DNA of 43,884 nt from the NCBI GenBank assembly GCA_022567155.1, contig JADFHN010000019.1, forward strand, positions 12,501-56,384, written 5' to 3'. Under the pieces are notes generated by a model that saw only the letters and a program-made list of their open reading frames with translations, had not been told where the DNA came from and did no database searches. This document shows positions 33,722 through 41,453 of the stretch, piece by piece (positions within the stretch are counted from its first letter, which is position 1; every line of letters starts with the position of its first letter). The position numbers and the translations under genes were made by a program. This DNA is from Bacteroidota bacterium (GTDB taxonomy: Bacteria; Bacteroidota; Bacteroidia; Cytophagales; Cyclobacteriaceae).

Positions 33722-34501
33722 ATGAATTTCCTACGAAGCGTAACCTATATCATTAACTATAAAACTATAGTTATTGCAATTCTCTCTGTTTTTGCAACCG
33801 GGCTTTGTATTGAGTTTGATATCTATGCCGACTTTCCATTGACCCTGGTCGGTATTGCCATCGTATTCCCCATCGTTTTTTCTATCAACAGCGCCTATAA
33901 AAGAAGAGAAAGAGCCCTTCAAGCTCTGGCTGAGATACGAGGCTATGCATTGGGGATTTACCAGTCTGCAAAAAACCTGATGGATGAATTCCGGAAAGAG
34001 GATGATGAGAGGCTCCAATTAAAAATTGTTGAGCTTTTCGAGGCATTAAAGGTATTTCTGGAAAGCCCACATGATAAATCAAATGAACCTGAAAAAAATA
34101 TTTATATAAAATTAGATGAAATCTCAAAAGAAGTCCGTTACCTGAAAGATCAGGGACTCGCTGGAAGATTTGCTTCCCGACTCAATCAATACCTGACCCG
34201 GCTCACTGTGGCTATCGATAAAATGAAAGTAATCTTTTATTATAGGACCCCGCGAACTCTCAGAGCATACAGCAAAGTTTTTATTTTCTCTTTCCCCGTG
34301 ATTTACGCTCCATACTTTGCCCTGATTGCAACAGATTATACTCAGGGGTTAGGATACGTAATGCCTGTTCTGTTCAGTTTTATTCTCATCAGCCTTGACA
34401 ATATCCAGGAACATCTTGAAGACCCCTACGACCAGATTGGAGAAGATGATATCACAATGGACATCGATGATATCAAAGTAATGTTAGGTAAGGATGTTTG
34501 A
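33722..34501 (+). CDS. Bestrophin-like membrane protein
   Basis: 259 residues. Two transmembrane segments near the N-terminus (TYIINYKTIVIAILSVFATG; DFPLTLVGIAIVFPIVFSIN), a cytoplasmic helical middle with SAYKRRERALQALAEIRGYA, and two further segments (VFIFSFPVIYAPYFALIATD; YVMPVLFSFILISLDNIQEH). EHLEDPYDQIGEDDITMDID resembles the acidic calcium-clasp tail of bestrophin-type channels. Function as an anion channel is possible but not proven. Confidence 0.65.
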   Translation: MNFLRSVTYIINYKTIVIAILSVFATGLCIEFDIYADFPLTLVGIAIVFPIVFSINSAYKRRERALQALAEIRGYALGIYQSAKNLMDEFRKEDDERLQLKIVELFEALKVFLESPHDKSNEPEKNIYIKLDEISKEVRYLKDQGLAGRFASRLNQYLTRLTVAIDKMKVIFYYRTPRTLRAYSKVFIFSFPVIYAPYFALIATDYTQGLGYVMPVLFSFILISLDNIQEHLEDPYDQIGEDDITMDIDDIKVMLGKDV

Positions 34502-34605
34502 TTCCTTAATCAGTCAGAATCTATCTTTGCCATTATTAGCTTTCATCTTTTAGCCATTATTACTAAATTGAACAGATATTGCCCGAAAATAATATCCCTG
34601 GCATC

Positions 34606-36057
34606 ATGAAAAGCAAAATATATCTCATCTCTACCCTCCTACTTTTGGCAGCATACGCGCATGGCCAAAAAATCTCAAAAGAAAAGCAAAAAATTATTGA
34701 TGCACTTGACCAAAAACAGGCCTTGTATTCCGGAACGGCCATGCAAATATGGAACCATGCCGAGATCGGATACAAAGAATTCAAAAGTTGTGTGCTCCTT
34801 CAGGACCTGTTGAAAAAAGAAGGGTTTGAAGTTGAAGAAGGTGTTGCATCTCTGCCTACCGGATTTATTGCCTCATATGGTTCCGGCAAACCAGTTGTCG
34901 GTATTCTTGCCGAATATGATGCGCTTCCCGGTGTTTCGCAGGAAGCCGTACCCTACCAAAAAGAACGGGAAGATGGTACGAAATCAGGACATGCTTGTGG
35001 ACATCATCTCTTTGGCACGGGAGGAGTGGCGGCAGCTGTTGAAGTAAAAAACTGGCTTTCTGAAACCGGTTCACAAGGAACTATACGAGTATATGGGACA
35101 CCAGCTGAAGAAGGTGGTTCAGGGAAAGTTTATATGGCAAGGGATGGTCTCTTTGACGATGTAGATGTCGCCATGTACTGGCATCCAGGCAATCAGAATT
35201 CCGTGAGAGTGGCATCCAACCTGGCAATAGCATCGGTGAAATATCGATTTAAAGGTATTTCCACACATGCAGCAGGAGCCCCCGAACGCGGAAGAAGTGC
35301 GCTGGATGGCGTGGAATCAATGAACTATATGATGAATCTCATGCGAGAACACGTGCCTGCAGAAAGCCGGATCCACTATGTGATCACGAAAGGAGGAGAG
35401 GCACCCAATGTGGTCCCGGCCTTTGCTGAGGTTTATTATTTCTTAAGACATCCGGATATGCAATTGGTCAAAGATATTTTGGAAAGATCTATAAAAGCGG
35501 CTGAAGGAGCAGCCCGGGGAACAGGCACTACCATGGAATATGAACTGACAGGTGGTTCTTTCAATATTTTACCAAATACAGTACTGGCAAAAGTCATGTA
35601 TAAGAACCTTACAATGGTCGGAGGCGTCAACTATTCACCTGAAGAGCGTGAATTTGCTGAAAAGCTCATGACAACTTATAAATCCGACGGTTTGACACCT
35701 GAAATGGCAGCTCAGGTAGAGCCATTTGTAATTTCAGAAATAGCTGCGAATTACTCTACTGATGCAGGCGATGTAAGCTGGATCGTACCCATGGTAAGTA
35801 TGTCTTCGGCCACATGGCCTCCCGGTACTCCGGGGCATAGCTGGCAGGCCGTGGCAGCCGGTGGCACAAGTATGGGTGTAAAAGGGATGATGGTCTCCTC
35901 CAAAACGATGGCCATGACGGTAATTGACATTTTTAAGGATCCTTCTATCGTTGATAAAGCAAAAGCCGAACTGGAAAAAAGACGCGGCAAGGACTTTGTA
36001 TATAAACCGATAATAGGTGATCGCGAGCCGGCCCTGGATTATGCAGGGGAGCACTAG
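34606..36057 (+). CDS. Exported M20-family amidohydrolase, paralogue of the one at 8.4 kb
   Basis: 483 residues from MKSKIYLISTLLLLAAYAHG, a signal peptide; an ATG 9 codons upstream gives a worse N-terminus. Motifs in order: LAEYDALPG, SGHACGHHLFGTGGVAAAVE (metal site), GTPAEEGGSGKVYMARDGLF, WHPGNQNSVRVASN, STHAAGAPERGRSALDG and TPGHSWQAVAAGGTSMGVKG. It aligns over its full length with the 8404-9864 protein. It probably acts on a periplasmic N-acyl or aminobenzoyl amino acid. Confidence 0.87.
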   Translation: MKSKIYLISTLLLLAAYAHGQKISKEKQKIIDALDQKQALYSGTAMQIWNHAEIGYKEFKSCVLLQDLLKKEGFEVEEGVASLPTGFIASYGSGKPVVGILAEYDALPGVSQEAVPYQKEREDGTKSGHACGHHLFGTGGVAAAVEVKNWLSETGSQGTIRVYGTPAEEGGSGKVYMARDGLFDDVDVAMYWHPGNQNSVRVASNLAIASVKYRFKGISTHAAGAPERGRSALDGVESMNYMMNLMREHVPAESRIHYVITKGGEAPNVVPAFAEVYYFLRHPDMQLVKDILERSIKAAEGAARGTGTTMEYELTGGSFNILPNTVLAKVMYKNLTMVGGVNYSPEEREFAEKLMTTYKSDGLTPEMAAQVEPFVISEIAANYSTDAGDVSWIVPMVSMSSATWPPGTPGHSWQAVAAGGTSMGVKGMMVSSKTMAMTVIDIFKDPSIVDKAKAELEKRRGKDFVYKPIIGDREPALDYAGEH

Positions 36058-36618
36058 GAACTTGAAAAATGCAAAATAGACGAACTTTTATTTCACGGTA
36101 ATTGACAGCATGATCTCGTTTAGCTATGGCAATTACTAATAGGGTAAATGCCATTTAATTATGATTTAGTTATTCGTAATGATTATCGGTTATTTAGAGT
36201 CAGTCCATAAAGTCGTTCATTCAAAGAAAAATTGAATAAATTTATAGAATTACCCATTTAGGTATCAAAACATTGGTATACAATAAATTACAAATCATCC
36301 AGGCTATATTTTAAATTAGGGTTGCAATCTGCAACTATACAGGACTAAAGTCCTTTCTCTTATTAGTACTACTAACCCCAGGCTGACCGGCAGGCATGGC
36401 AATTTTTCTATATTGCAAGTTTATAGATAGACTCTCTTATATAACTAAAATGTAAACGATTGAAAAACTGCGCTTTACGTTTTCGTTATTTTTACCGAAT
36501 GAAAGAACCGATCTTTTGAGAGACTATTTAGTTATTAGCTATTCAGAAACTTTTGGAATCTTTGTTTGGAAGCTTAGTGTCCTGGTCAGGATCCTGGATT
36601 AAGAATCCAAAGAAGGTG
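36058..36618. other. Intergenic region with two small palindromes
   Basis: No gene. Contains AGGACTAAAGTCCT (36341-36354), a dispersed-repeat type palindrome, and the mini-palindrome at 36380-36397. Confidence 0.5.
36380..36397 (-). repeat. Mini-palindrome following an ATG (minus strand)
   Basis: Minus strand ATGCCTGCCGGTCAGCC. Same core and same position after ATG as the inserts at 33352, 33500 and 41330. Confidence 0.4.
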
Positions 36619-37308
36619 TTATTCACGTTGTAAGAAACCTGTGAGATACCGTTGTAGTAGAGATGTATCCGGTTCGTTCACAAAACTTTCAATTGCTTTA
36701 TCAATCTTGTGCCGGCTGATTATCTCAGACCGACTTTCAAATACAGCTCTATTGTATTCTTTGGTAAACTCCGGATGTCCCTGGATACCCAGGAAGCGGT
36801 CTCCCAAAGCAAACATGGCAATTAGACAATCCCGGGATTTTGACAATATCTTTGAATTCGAGGGCAATTTCGTGACCTGATCCTGGCATAGCATCAACAT
36901 GTTATAAGGAGATTTGTAAGGTTCCATCCAGGATTCCTTCTCCAGCAACTCAAATTCATGAACGCCGATTACAATCCCGTTTGCATCTCTTTCTACCTTG
37001 CCTCCTAACGCCTCGGCAATCATCTGATGTCCAAAGCATACACCAAGTACCGTCTTGCCGGCATCATATGCCTTGCGGGTAAAATCTTTAAGCTCCTGAA
37101 TCCATGGAATGTTATCGTACACGGAGTATTTCGATCCCGAAATGACATACGAATCAAATTCCTCGATATCCGGAAAATCTCCATCGCATACAAAACATGA
37201 TACCAAATCTATATCCGGCAACAGGTTACCAAACATCTCCGGATACCCGCCGTGTTCCCCCTGGAACTGAGGGAGTACGTGATCACAAACCAGCAGGGCT
37301 GTTTTCAT
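36619..37308 (-). CDS. Class I glutamine amidotransferase (gamma-glutamyl hydrolase candidate)
   Basis: 229 residues, a stand-alone GATase1 of the GMP-synthase-like group. Catalytic triad visible: Cys91 in VLGVCFGHQMIAEALGG, His178 and Glu180 in GIQGHPEF. ISGSKYSVYDNIPWI forms the oxyanion side. No synthetase domain is attached, so it likely hydrolyses a gamma-glutamyl amide. Downstream of the permease/ligase/SDR operon on the same strand, 212 bp away, it could release glutamate and a product from a gamma-glutamylated intermediate, as PuuD does in the putrescine pathway. Confidence 0.85.
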   Translation of the reverse strand: MKTALLVCDHVLPQFQGEHGGYPEMFGNLLPDIDLVSCFVCDGDFPDIEEFDSYVISGSKYSVYDNIPWIQELKDFTRKAYDAGKTVLGVCFGHQMIAEALGGKVERDANGIVIGVHEFELLEKESWMEPYKSPYNMLMLCQDQVTKLPSNSKILSKSRDCLIAMFALGDRFLGIQGHPEFTKEYNRAVFESRSEIISRHKIDKAIESFVNEPDTSLLQRYLTGFLQRE

Positions 37309-37520
37309 GTCAAATGTTTGATAATTGATGTTTTCATCGTAAATATCTTATCGATTTCGCTTTTTTTAGTGGTGGAAATAGATTTTGCCAAAATTTTAAT
37401 GAATTCTTCGTTTTCCTGAATCAGAAATTACAAAACTCTTATCAGTGCCATTAACCAACATCGTATTTCTAATAATCTTCAGCCAAATCAACACTCTCAT
37501 CGTACATCACACATGGAACA

Positions 37521-38294
37521 TCACTCAGGAGTGACATAAGCTGCCATAATTCCTCCATCCACAACAAACTCCGTTCCGGTAACAAATGAGGAGTCATCAG
37601 AAGCCAGGAATAGCGCGGCCCTGGCAATCTCTTCGGCTTCGCCAAAGCGGCCCATAGGGATGTGAACGAGGCGCCTTTGTTTTTTCTCTTCTGTGTCCAG
37701 GAACTTCATAAGCAGCTCTGTTCGAAGTGGGCCCGGGCAGAGCGCGTTAACGCGGATATTTTCCCGGGCATGAATTACAGCGAGTTCTCTCGATAGCGCG
37801 ATAACAGCGCCCTTGCTTGCCGTGTAAGCGATCTGTGGTGTAGCCGCACCCATTAAACCGACAAACGACGCGGTGTTCACAATTACGCCCCCACCCGCAC
37901 GTCGCAACGCTGGAATCCCATGTTTGCATCCCAGAAAAACTCCTTTCGCATTTATGTTCATGGTGAGATCCCAGGTTTCTTCCGAGGTAGTTTCCACGTT
38001 GTCATCATTAGAATCCATGACGCCTGCGTTGTTAAACAGGATGTCCAACCGGCCGAAGGTGCTTTCGGCATGTTCGATCATGCCTTTGCAATCATTATCA
38101 CTTGTCACATTTGCCAGTACAAACGAGGCTTCACCCCCCGCTTGTTGAATGGATTCAACGGTTTGAATTCCTCCCTGTTCATCTATATCGGCCACAACAA
38201 CCCTGGCGCCCTCGCTTGCAAAGAGAAGAGCTGAGGCCCTGCCAATTCCGCTGCTTGCGCCAGTAATTAAGGCTACTTTATCTTTTAATCTCAT
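37521..38294 (-). CDS. Short-chain dehydrogenase/reductase
   Basis: 257 residues, classical SDR: NAD(P)-binding TGASSGIGRASALLF at the N-terminus, VADIDEQGG (Asp after strand 2 favours NAD), LFNNAGVMDSND, and the catalytic Ser-Tyr-Lys set in NTASFVGLMGAATPQIAYTA followed by SKGAV. The C-terminus has ASDDSSFVTGTEFVVDGGI. 15 bases downstream of the ligase gene and so co-transcribed; it probably oxidises the alcohol group of a gamma-glutamylated amine. Confidence 0.88.
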   Translation of the reverse strand: MRLKDKVALITGASSGIGRASALLFASEGARVVVADIDEQGGIQTVESIQQAGGEASFVLANVTSDNDCKGMIEHAESTFGRLDILFNNAGVMDSNDDNVETTSEETWDLTMNINAKGVFLGCKHGIPALRRAGGGVIVNTASFVGLMGAATPQIAYTASKGAVIALSRELAVIHARENIRVNALCPGPLRTELLMKFLDTEEKKQRRLVHIPMGRFGEAEEIARAALFLASDDSSFVTGTEFVVDGGIMAAYVTPE

Positions 38295-38309
38295 TTACTT
38301 TTTAAAAGG

Positions 38310-39686
38310 TTAGATTCGTTCAAAATATCTTCGACGTTCCCAGTCGGTAACGGAGGAGTCGTAGGCAGCGATCTCACTTTCAAAGAAATGTGAATAGTGC
38401 CTGATCACTTTTTTCCCAAATGCTTCTTTCGCAAAATCGCTGCGTGCAAAATGATCCGTAGCTTCCCTCAGGGTTTTGGGAACATGTTTCAATTCCTTTG
38501 CGACATAAGCATTCCCTTCGAAACATTCCGGGGGCTCGATCTTTTCCCGGATGCCTTTCAATCCCGAGGCTATCGAAGCAGCAAAAGCCAAATAAGGATT
38601 ACAATCCGCACCTGGGATCCGGCATTCGATGCGTAAAGAATCCGCTTCACCTACCACGCGAAATCCGACGGTGCGGTTATCGCGGCTCCATGCAAGGCGG
38701 GTAGGTGCCCAGGAAGCATCAACATATCGTTTATAAGAGTTTACTGTGGGAGCATAGAAAGGCATGACATCCTTAACGTACCTGATCCACCCGCCCAGAA
38801 ACCATCCAAATTCTTTCGAAGCGATTACAGGACCGTAGCTGTCGTTACCAATGAAAACATTCTTGCCGTCTTTCCAGAGACTAACATGGAGATGACAGCT
38901 TGAGCCGGCCTGATCCGTACGGAACTTGGCCATAAAAGTGATGGACAAGCCCTGCTGATCCGCCAGCTCTTTCAGGCACTGTTTATAAATAATGTGGCGG
39001 TCGGCCATATCCAAAGCGTTGGAATACCGGACATTCAATTCGTGCTGTCCTAATCCCCATTCCCCTTTGGAAGTTTCCACCGGTACTCCTGAATTTCTCA
39101 GATGTCTTCTGGCTGCAGAGGTGTATTTTTCGATACGCGAGCCTTGAAGAATGTGATAATCCTCCAGATACCAGCCAACTGGCGTCAAGTTCTGAAAGTT
39201 GTTTTCGTGGACCGAGCGGTAGTCATTTTCAAACAGGTAATATTCTAACTCTGATGCAGCAAACGACTCATATCCAATCTGTTGACTCTTTTTAATCTGA
39301 TTTTTTAGAATGGACCTCGGGGCTTCCGGGGTAATGGTGTGTTTCTTTTCATCGTGGACATCACACAGGATTATCGCTGTTTTCTCAAGCCAGTCGGCAA
39401 CACGAAGGGTAGTAGCATCGGGCACCAGATGAAAATCCCCGTAACCTAATTCCCAGTTTGCAAAATCATATCCGGGAACAGGTTCCATTTCCATATCGGT
39501 GGTGAGTAAATAATCGCATGCATGGGCACCTTCTTTGATCACACTTTCCAGGAAAAAGTCAGCATCAAATCGTTTCCCCATTAATCGCCCGTAGTGATCG
39601 GTAAAAGCGGAAATAACTGTATCGATCTCTTCCGAATTTACTTTCGTCTTCAGGTCATCGATGGTCAGCAGTCCCTTGATCTCCAT
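38310..39686 (-). CDS. Glutamine-synthetase-family ligase (gamma-glutamyl-amine synthetase, PuuA/GlnA4-like)
   Basis: 458 residues of GS fold. TDHYGRLMGKRFDADFFLES at the N-terminus, FAASELEYYLFEND (metal Glu), GLGQHELNVRYSNALDMADR, DQAGSSCHLHVSLW (metal His), APTRLAWSRDNRTVGFRVVG (Arg-rich phosphate site) and IECRIPGADCNPYLAFAASI. Type-III-like, closest in outline to gamma-glutamyl-polyamine or ethanolamine ligases rather than GlnA: it lacks the adenylylation-site context. It starts inside the end of the permease gene (32-bp overlap). ATP-dependent coupling of glutamate to an imported amine is the likely reaction. Confidence 0.87.
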   Translation of the reverse strand: MEIKGLLTIDDLKTKVNSEEIDTVISAFTDHYGRLMGKRFDADFFLESVIKEGAHACDYLLTTDMEMEPVPGYDFANWELGYGDFHLVPDATTLRVADWLEKTAIILCDVHDEKKHTITPEAPRSILKNQIKKSQQIGYESFAASELEYYLFENDYRSVHENNFQNLTPVGWYLEDYHILQGSRIEKYTSAARRHLRNSGVPVETSKGEWGLGQHELNVRYSNALDMADRHIIYKQCLKELADQQGLSITFMAKFRTDQAGSSCHLHVSLWKDGKNVFIGNDSYGPVIASKEFGWFLGGWIRYVKDVMPFYAPTVNSYKRYVDASWAPTRLAWSRDNRTVGFRVVGEADSLRIECRIPGADCNPYLAFAASIASGLKGIREKIEPPECFEGNAYVAKELKHVPKTLREATDHFARSDFAKEAFGKKVIRHYSHFFESEIAAYDSSVTDWERRRYFERI

Positions 39687-41013
39687 GGGTAAATTGGCTA
39701 TGGTTTGTAAGTTTGAACCAAATATAGGTAAAAATTAAAATCCCAAAATAGATGATTGCCTGAATGGGATTATAAATCGTCACAGCTACAAAGGCAATCG
39801 TCGCAATTACCAAGGCGATGATGGGGGTACCGGGATAGAAAGGTACTTTGAACGGCCTTTCCATATCGGGGAATTTTCGCCGGAGCTGGATAACCGAAAC
39901 CATAGAGATAATGTACAGACTCAACGCACCGAAGCAGGCGATGGTGATGATCTCTCCTGTCTTGCCGGTGAACAAGGCAACAATTCCAATGCCCATGTTG
40001 ACAAGAAGCGCGTTTGCCGGCGTCTTGAATTTTGGGCTGATCTTCCCTAGTACGGGCGGCCCGTAATTAACGCGTCCGAATTCGTAGGAGGCACGGCCCG
40101 CTACCAGGATGATCCCGTGAAAGGAAGCGATGAGACCAAACAAACCGATAATGCTCACGAGTTTGAACATTATGTGGTGTTTTCCCACGGCATCAGCCAT
40201 TGCGAGTGGCAGTGGAGAATCGGAGGCTTCATTAGTGGCAGGATCGAACACGACAGTTTCCCATCCGTTGACCCCTACAGAAAATGTGAAAGTCAGGACA
40301 CAGAGGATCACCAAGGTAAAAATGGCAGATCCGAATCCGATGAGAATATTTTTCTGTGGGTTGATGGTCTCTTCTGCCACGTTTGCAACACCTTCAATGG
40401 CCAGGAAAAACCAGATTGCAAAAGGGATGGCAGCAAACACTCCTGACCAGCCATTGGGTAAAGCATTATGCCTGAGGTTGTCCAGCTCGAATTCGGGAGC
40501 GGTGGAGAAAAAGAACAAAACCAATCCCAAAACAGCCAGCACCGTGATAAACAATTCGAATGTTGCCGCAGCCTGGATTCCGTAAATATTAAGGGTTGTG
40601 AAAAGAAAATAGAAGGCTATTGCGATTGCCAGGATGGGAATGGTTGGGAGAAACAAATTAAGATAGGCACCGATGGCCAGGGCTATGGCAGGAGGGGCAA
40701 AGATGAATTCAATATTCTGGGACATCCCCGCAAAGAAACCCCAATCTTTGCCGAGCGCTTTCATCCCGTAGTCAAAGGCACCCCCTGCTTTCGGAATCGC
40801 ACATGCCATTTCTGTATAACTGAATGTGAAGGTCAGGTACATGATGATAATGAAGACCGTGGCAATCGCCAACCCAAGTGTACCCCCCTTTTCTAATCCC
40901 AGATTCCAGCCGAAGTACATGCCGGAAATCACATACCCGACACCCAGACCCCATAGCATAACGGGTCCCAGTTTTCGTTCAAGATGCGGCGTAGGTTGTG
41001 AAGTGTTGGTCAT
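39655..41013 (-). CDS. Ethanolamine-type APC permease
   Basis: 452 residues with about 12 membrane helices. The N-terminal LKRTLGP-type start LERKLGPVMLWGLGVGYVIS, GMYFGWNLGLEKGGTLGLAI, FTFSYTEMACAIPKAGGAFD and IEFIFAPPAIALAIGAYLNL closely follow the ethanolamine permease family (TIGR00908), which differs from other APC permeases in exactly these segments. First gene of the operon and overlapping the ligase gene, it sets the substrate of the cluster: ethanolamine or a close amine. Confidence 0.87.
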   Translation of the reverse strand: MTNTSQPTPHLERKLGPVMLWGLGVGYVISGMYFGWNLGLEKGGTLGLAIATVFIIIMYLTFTFSYTEMACAIPKAGGAFDYGMKALGKDWGFFAGMSQNIEFIFAPPAIALAIGAYLNLFLPTIPILAIAIAFYFLFTTLNIYGIQAAATFELFITVLAVLGLVLFFFSTAPEFELDNLRHNALPNGWSGVFAAIPFAIWFFLAIEGVANVAEETINPQKNILIGFGSAIFTLVILCVLTFTFSVGVNGWETVVFDPATNEASDSPLPLAMADAVGKHHIMFKLVSIIGLFGLIASFHGIILVAGRASYEFGRVNYGPPVLGKISPKFKTPANALLVNMGIGIVALFTGKTGEIITIACFGALSLYIISMVSVIQLRRKFPDMERPFKVPFYPGTPIIALVIATIAFVAVTIYNPIQAIIYFGILIFTYIWFKLTNHSQFTHGDQGTADHR

Positions 41014-41094
41014 GAGGCCTAAAAATAGTGATTCCCGTGGTAGTTATCACGACATTACCCTGGAAGTAGGAAATGAAGTCATAATGGTCTAAAG

Positions 41095-41380
41095 GTGCAT
41101 ACCATGCATTACTGTTGGATTTGGAGCCTTTCTTTACGATCTACAAAAACACAGGTCGGTAAACAGCCATTCCTTCTACATCGCCATGTCCTATGCAAAA
41201 ATGAGAGAAATCGACCTTGCCTTTGATTGGCTCGAGAAAGCCTACCAGGATCACGAAGTGGAAATGTACTGGCTCAAGGTGGAACCACCTTTTGAACCTA
41301 TTAGAAGTGATACTCGCTATCAGGAGATGCCTGCCCGGCAGGCTTTAGACGGGTTGGATAAGGTCGGGTTCCCCGATTAG
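41095..41380 (+). pseudogene. C-terminal remnant of a cyclase/TPR protein with an 18-bp in-frame insert
   Basis: HSFYIAMSYAKMREIDLAFD then WLEKAYQDHEVEMYWLKVEP and FEPIRSDTRYQEM match the TPR end of class III cyclase/TPR proteins. Directly after ATG 41327-41329 an 18-base palindromic insert (CCTGCCCGGCAGGCTTTA) codes for PARQAL before DGLDKVGFPD, where relatives are continuous. No upstream cyclase domain. Confidence 0.7.
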
Positions 41381-41453
41381 TATCAATTCTCCCAGCGATT
41401 TCCAGGAAGATTGCTTACTTGCAACTCCTGTCCAATTTGATTAACTTTAATCC

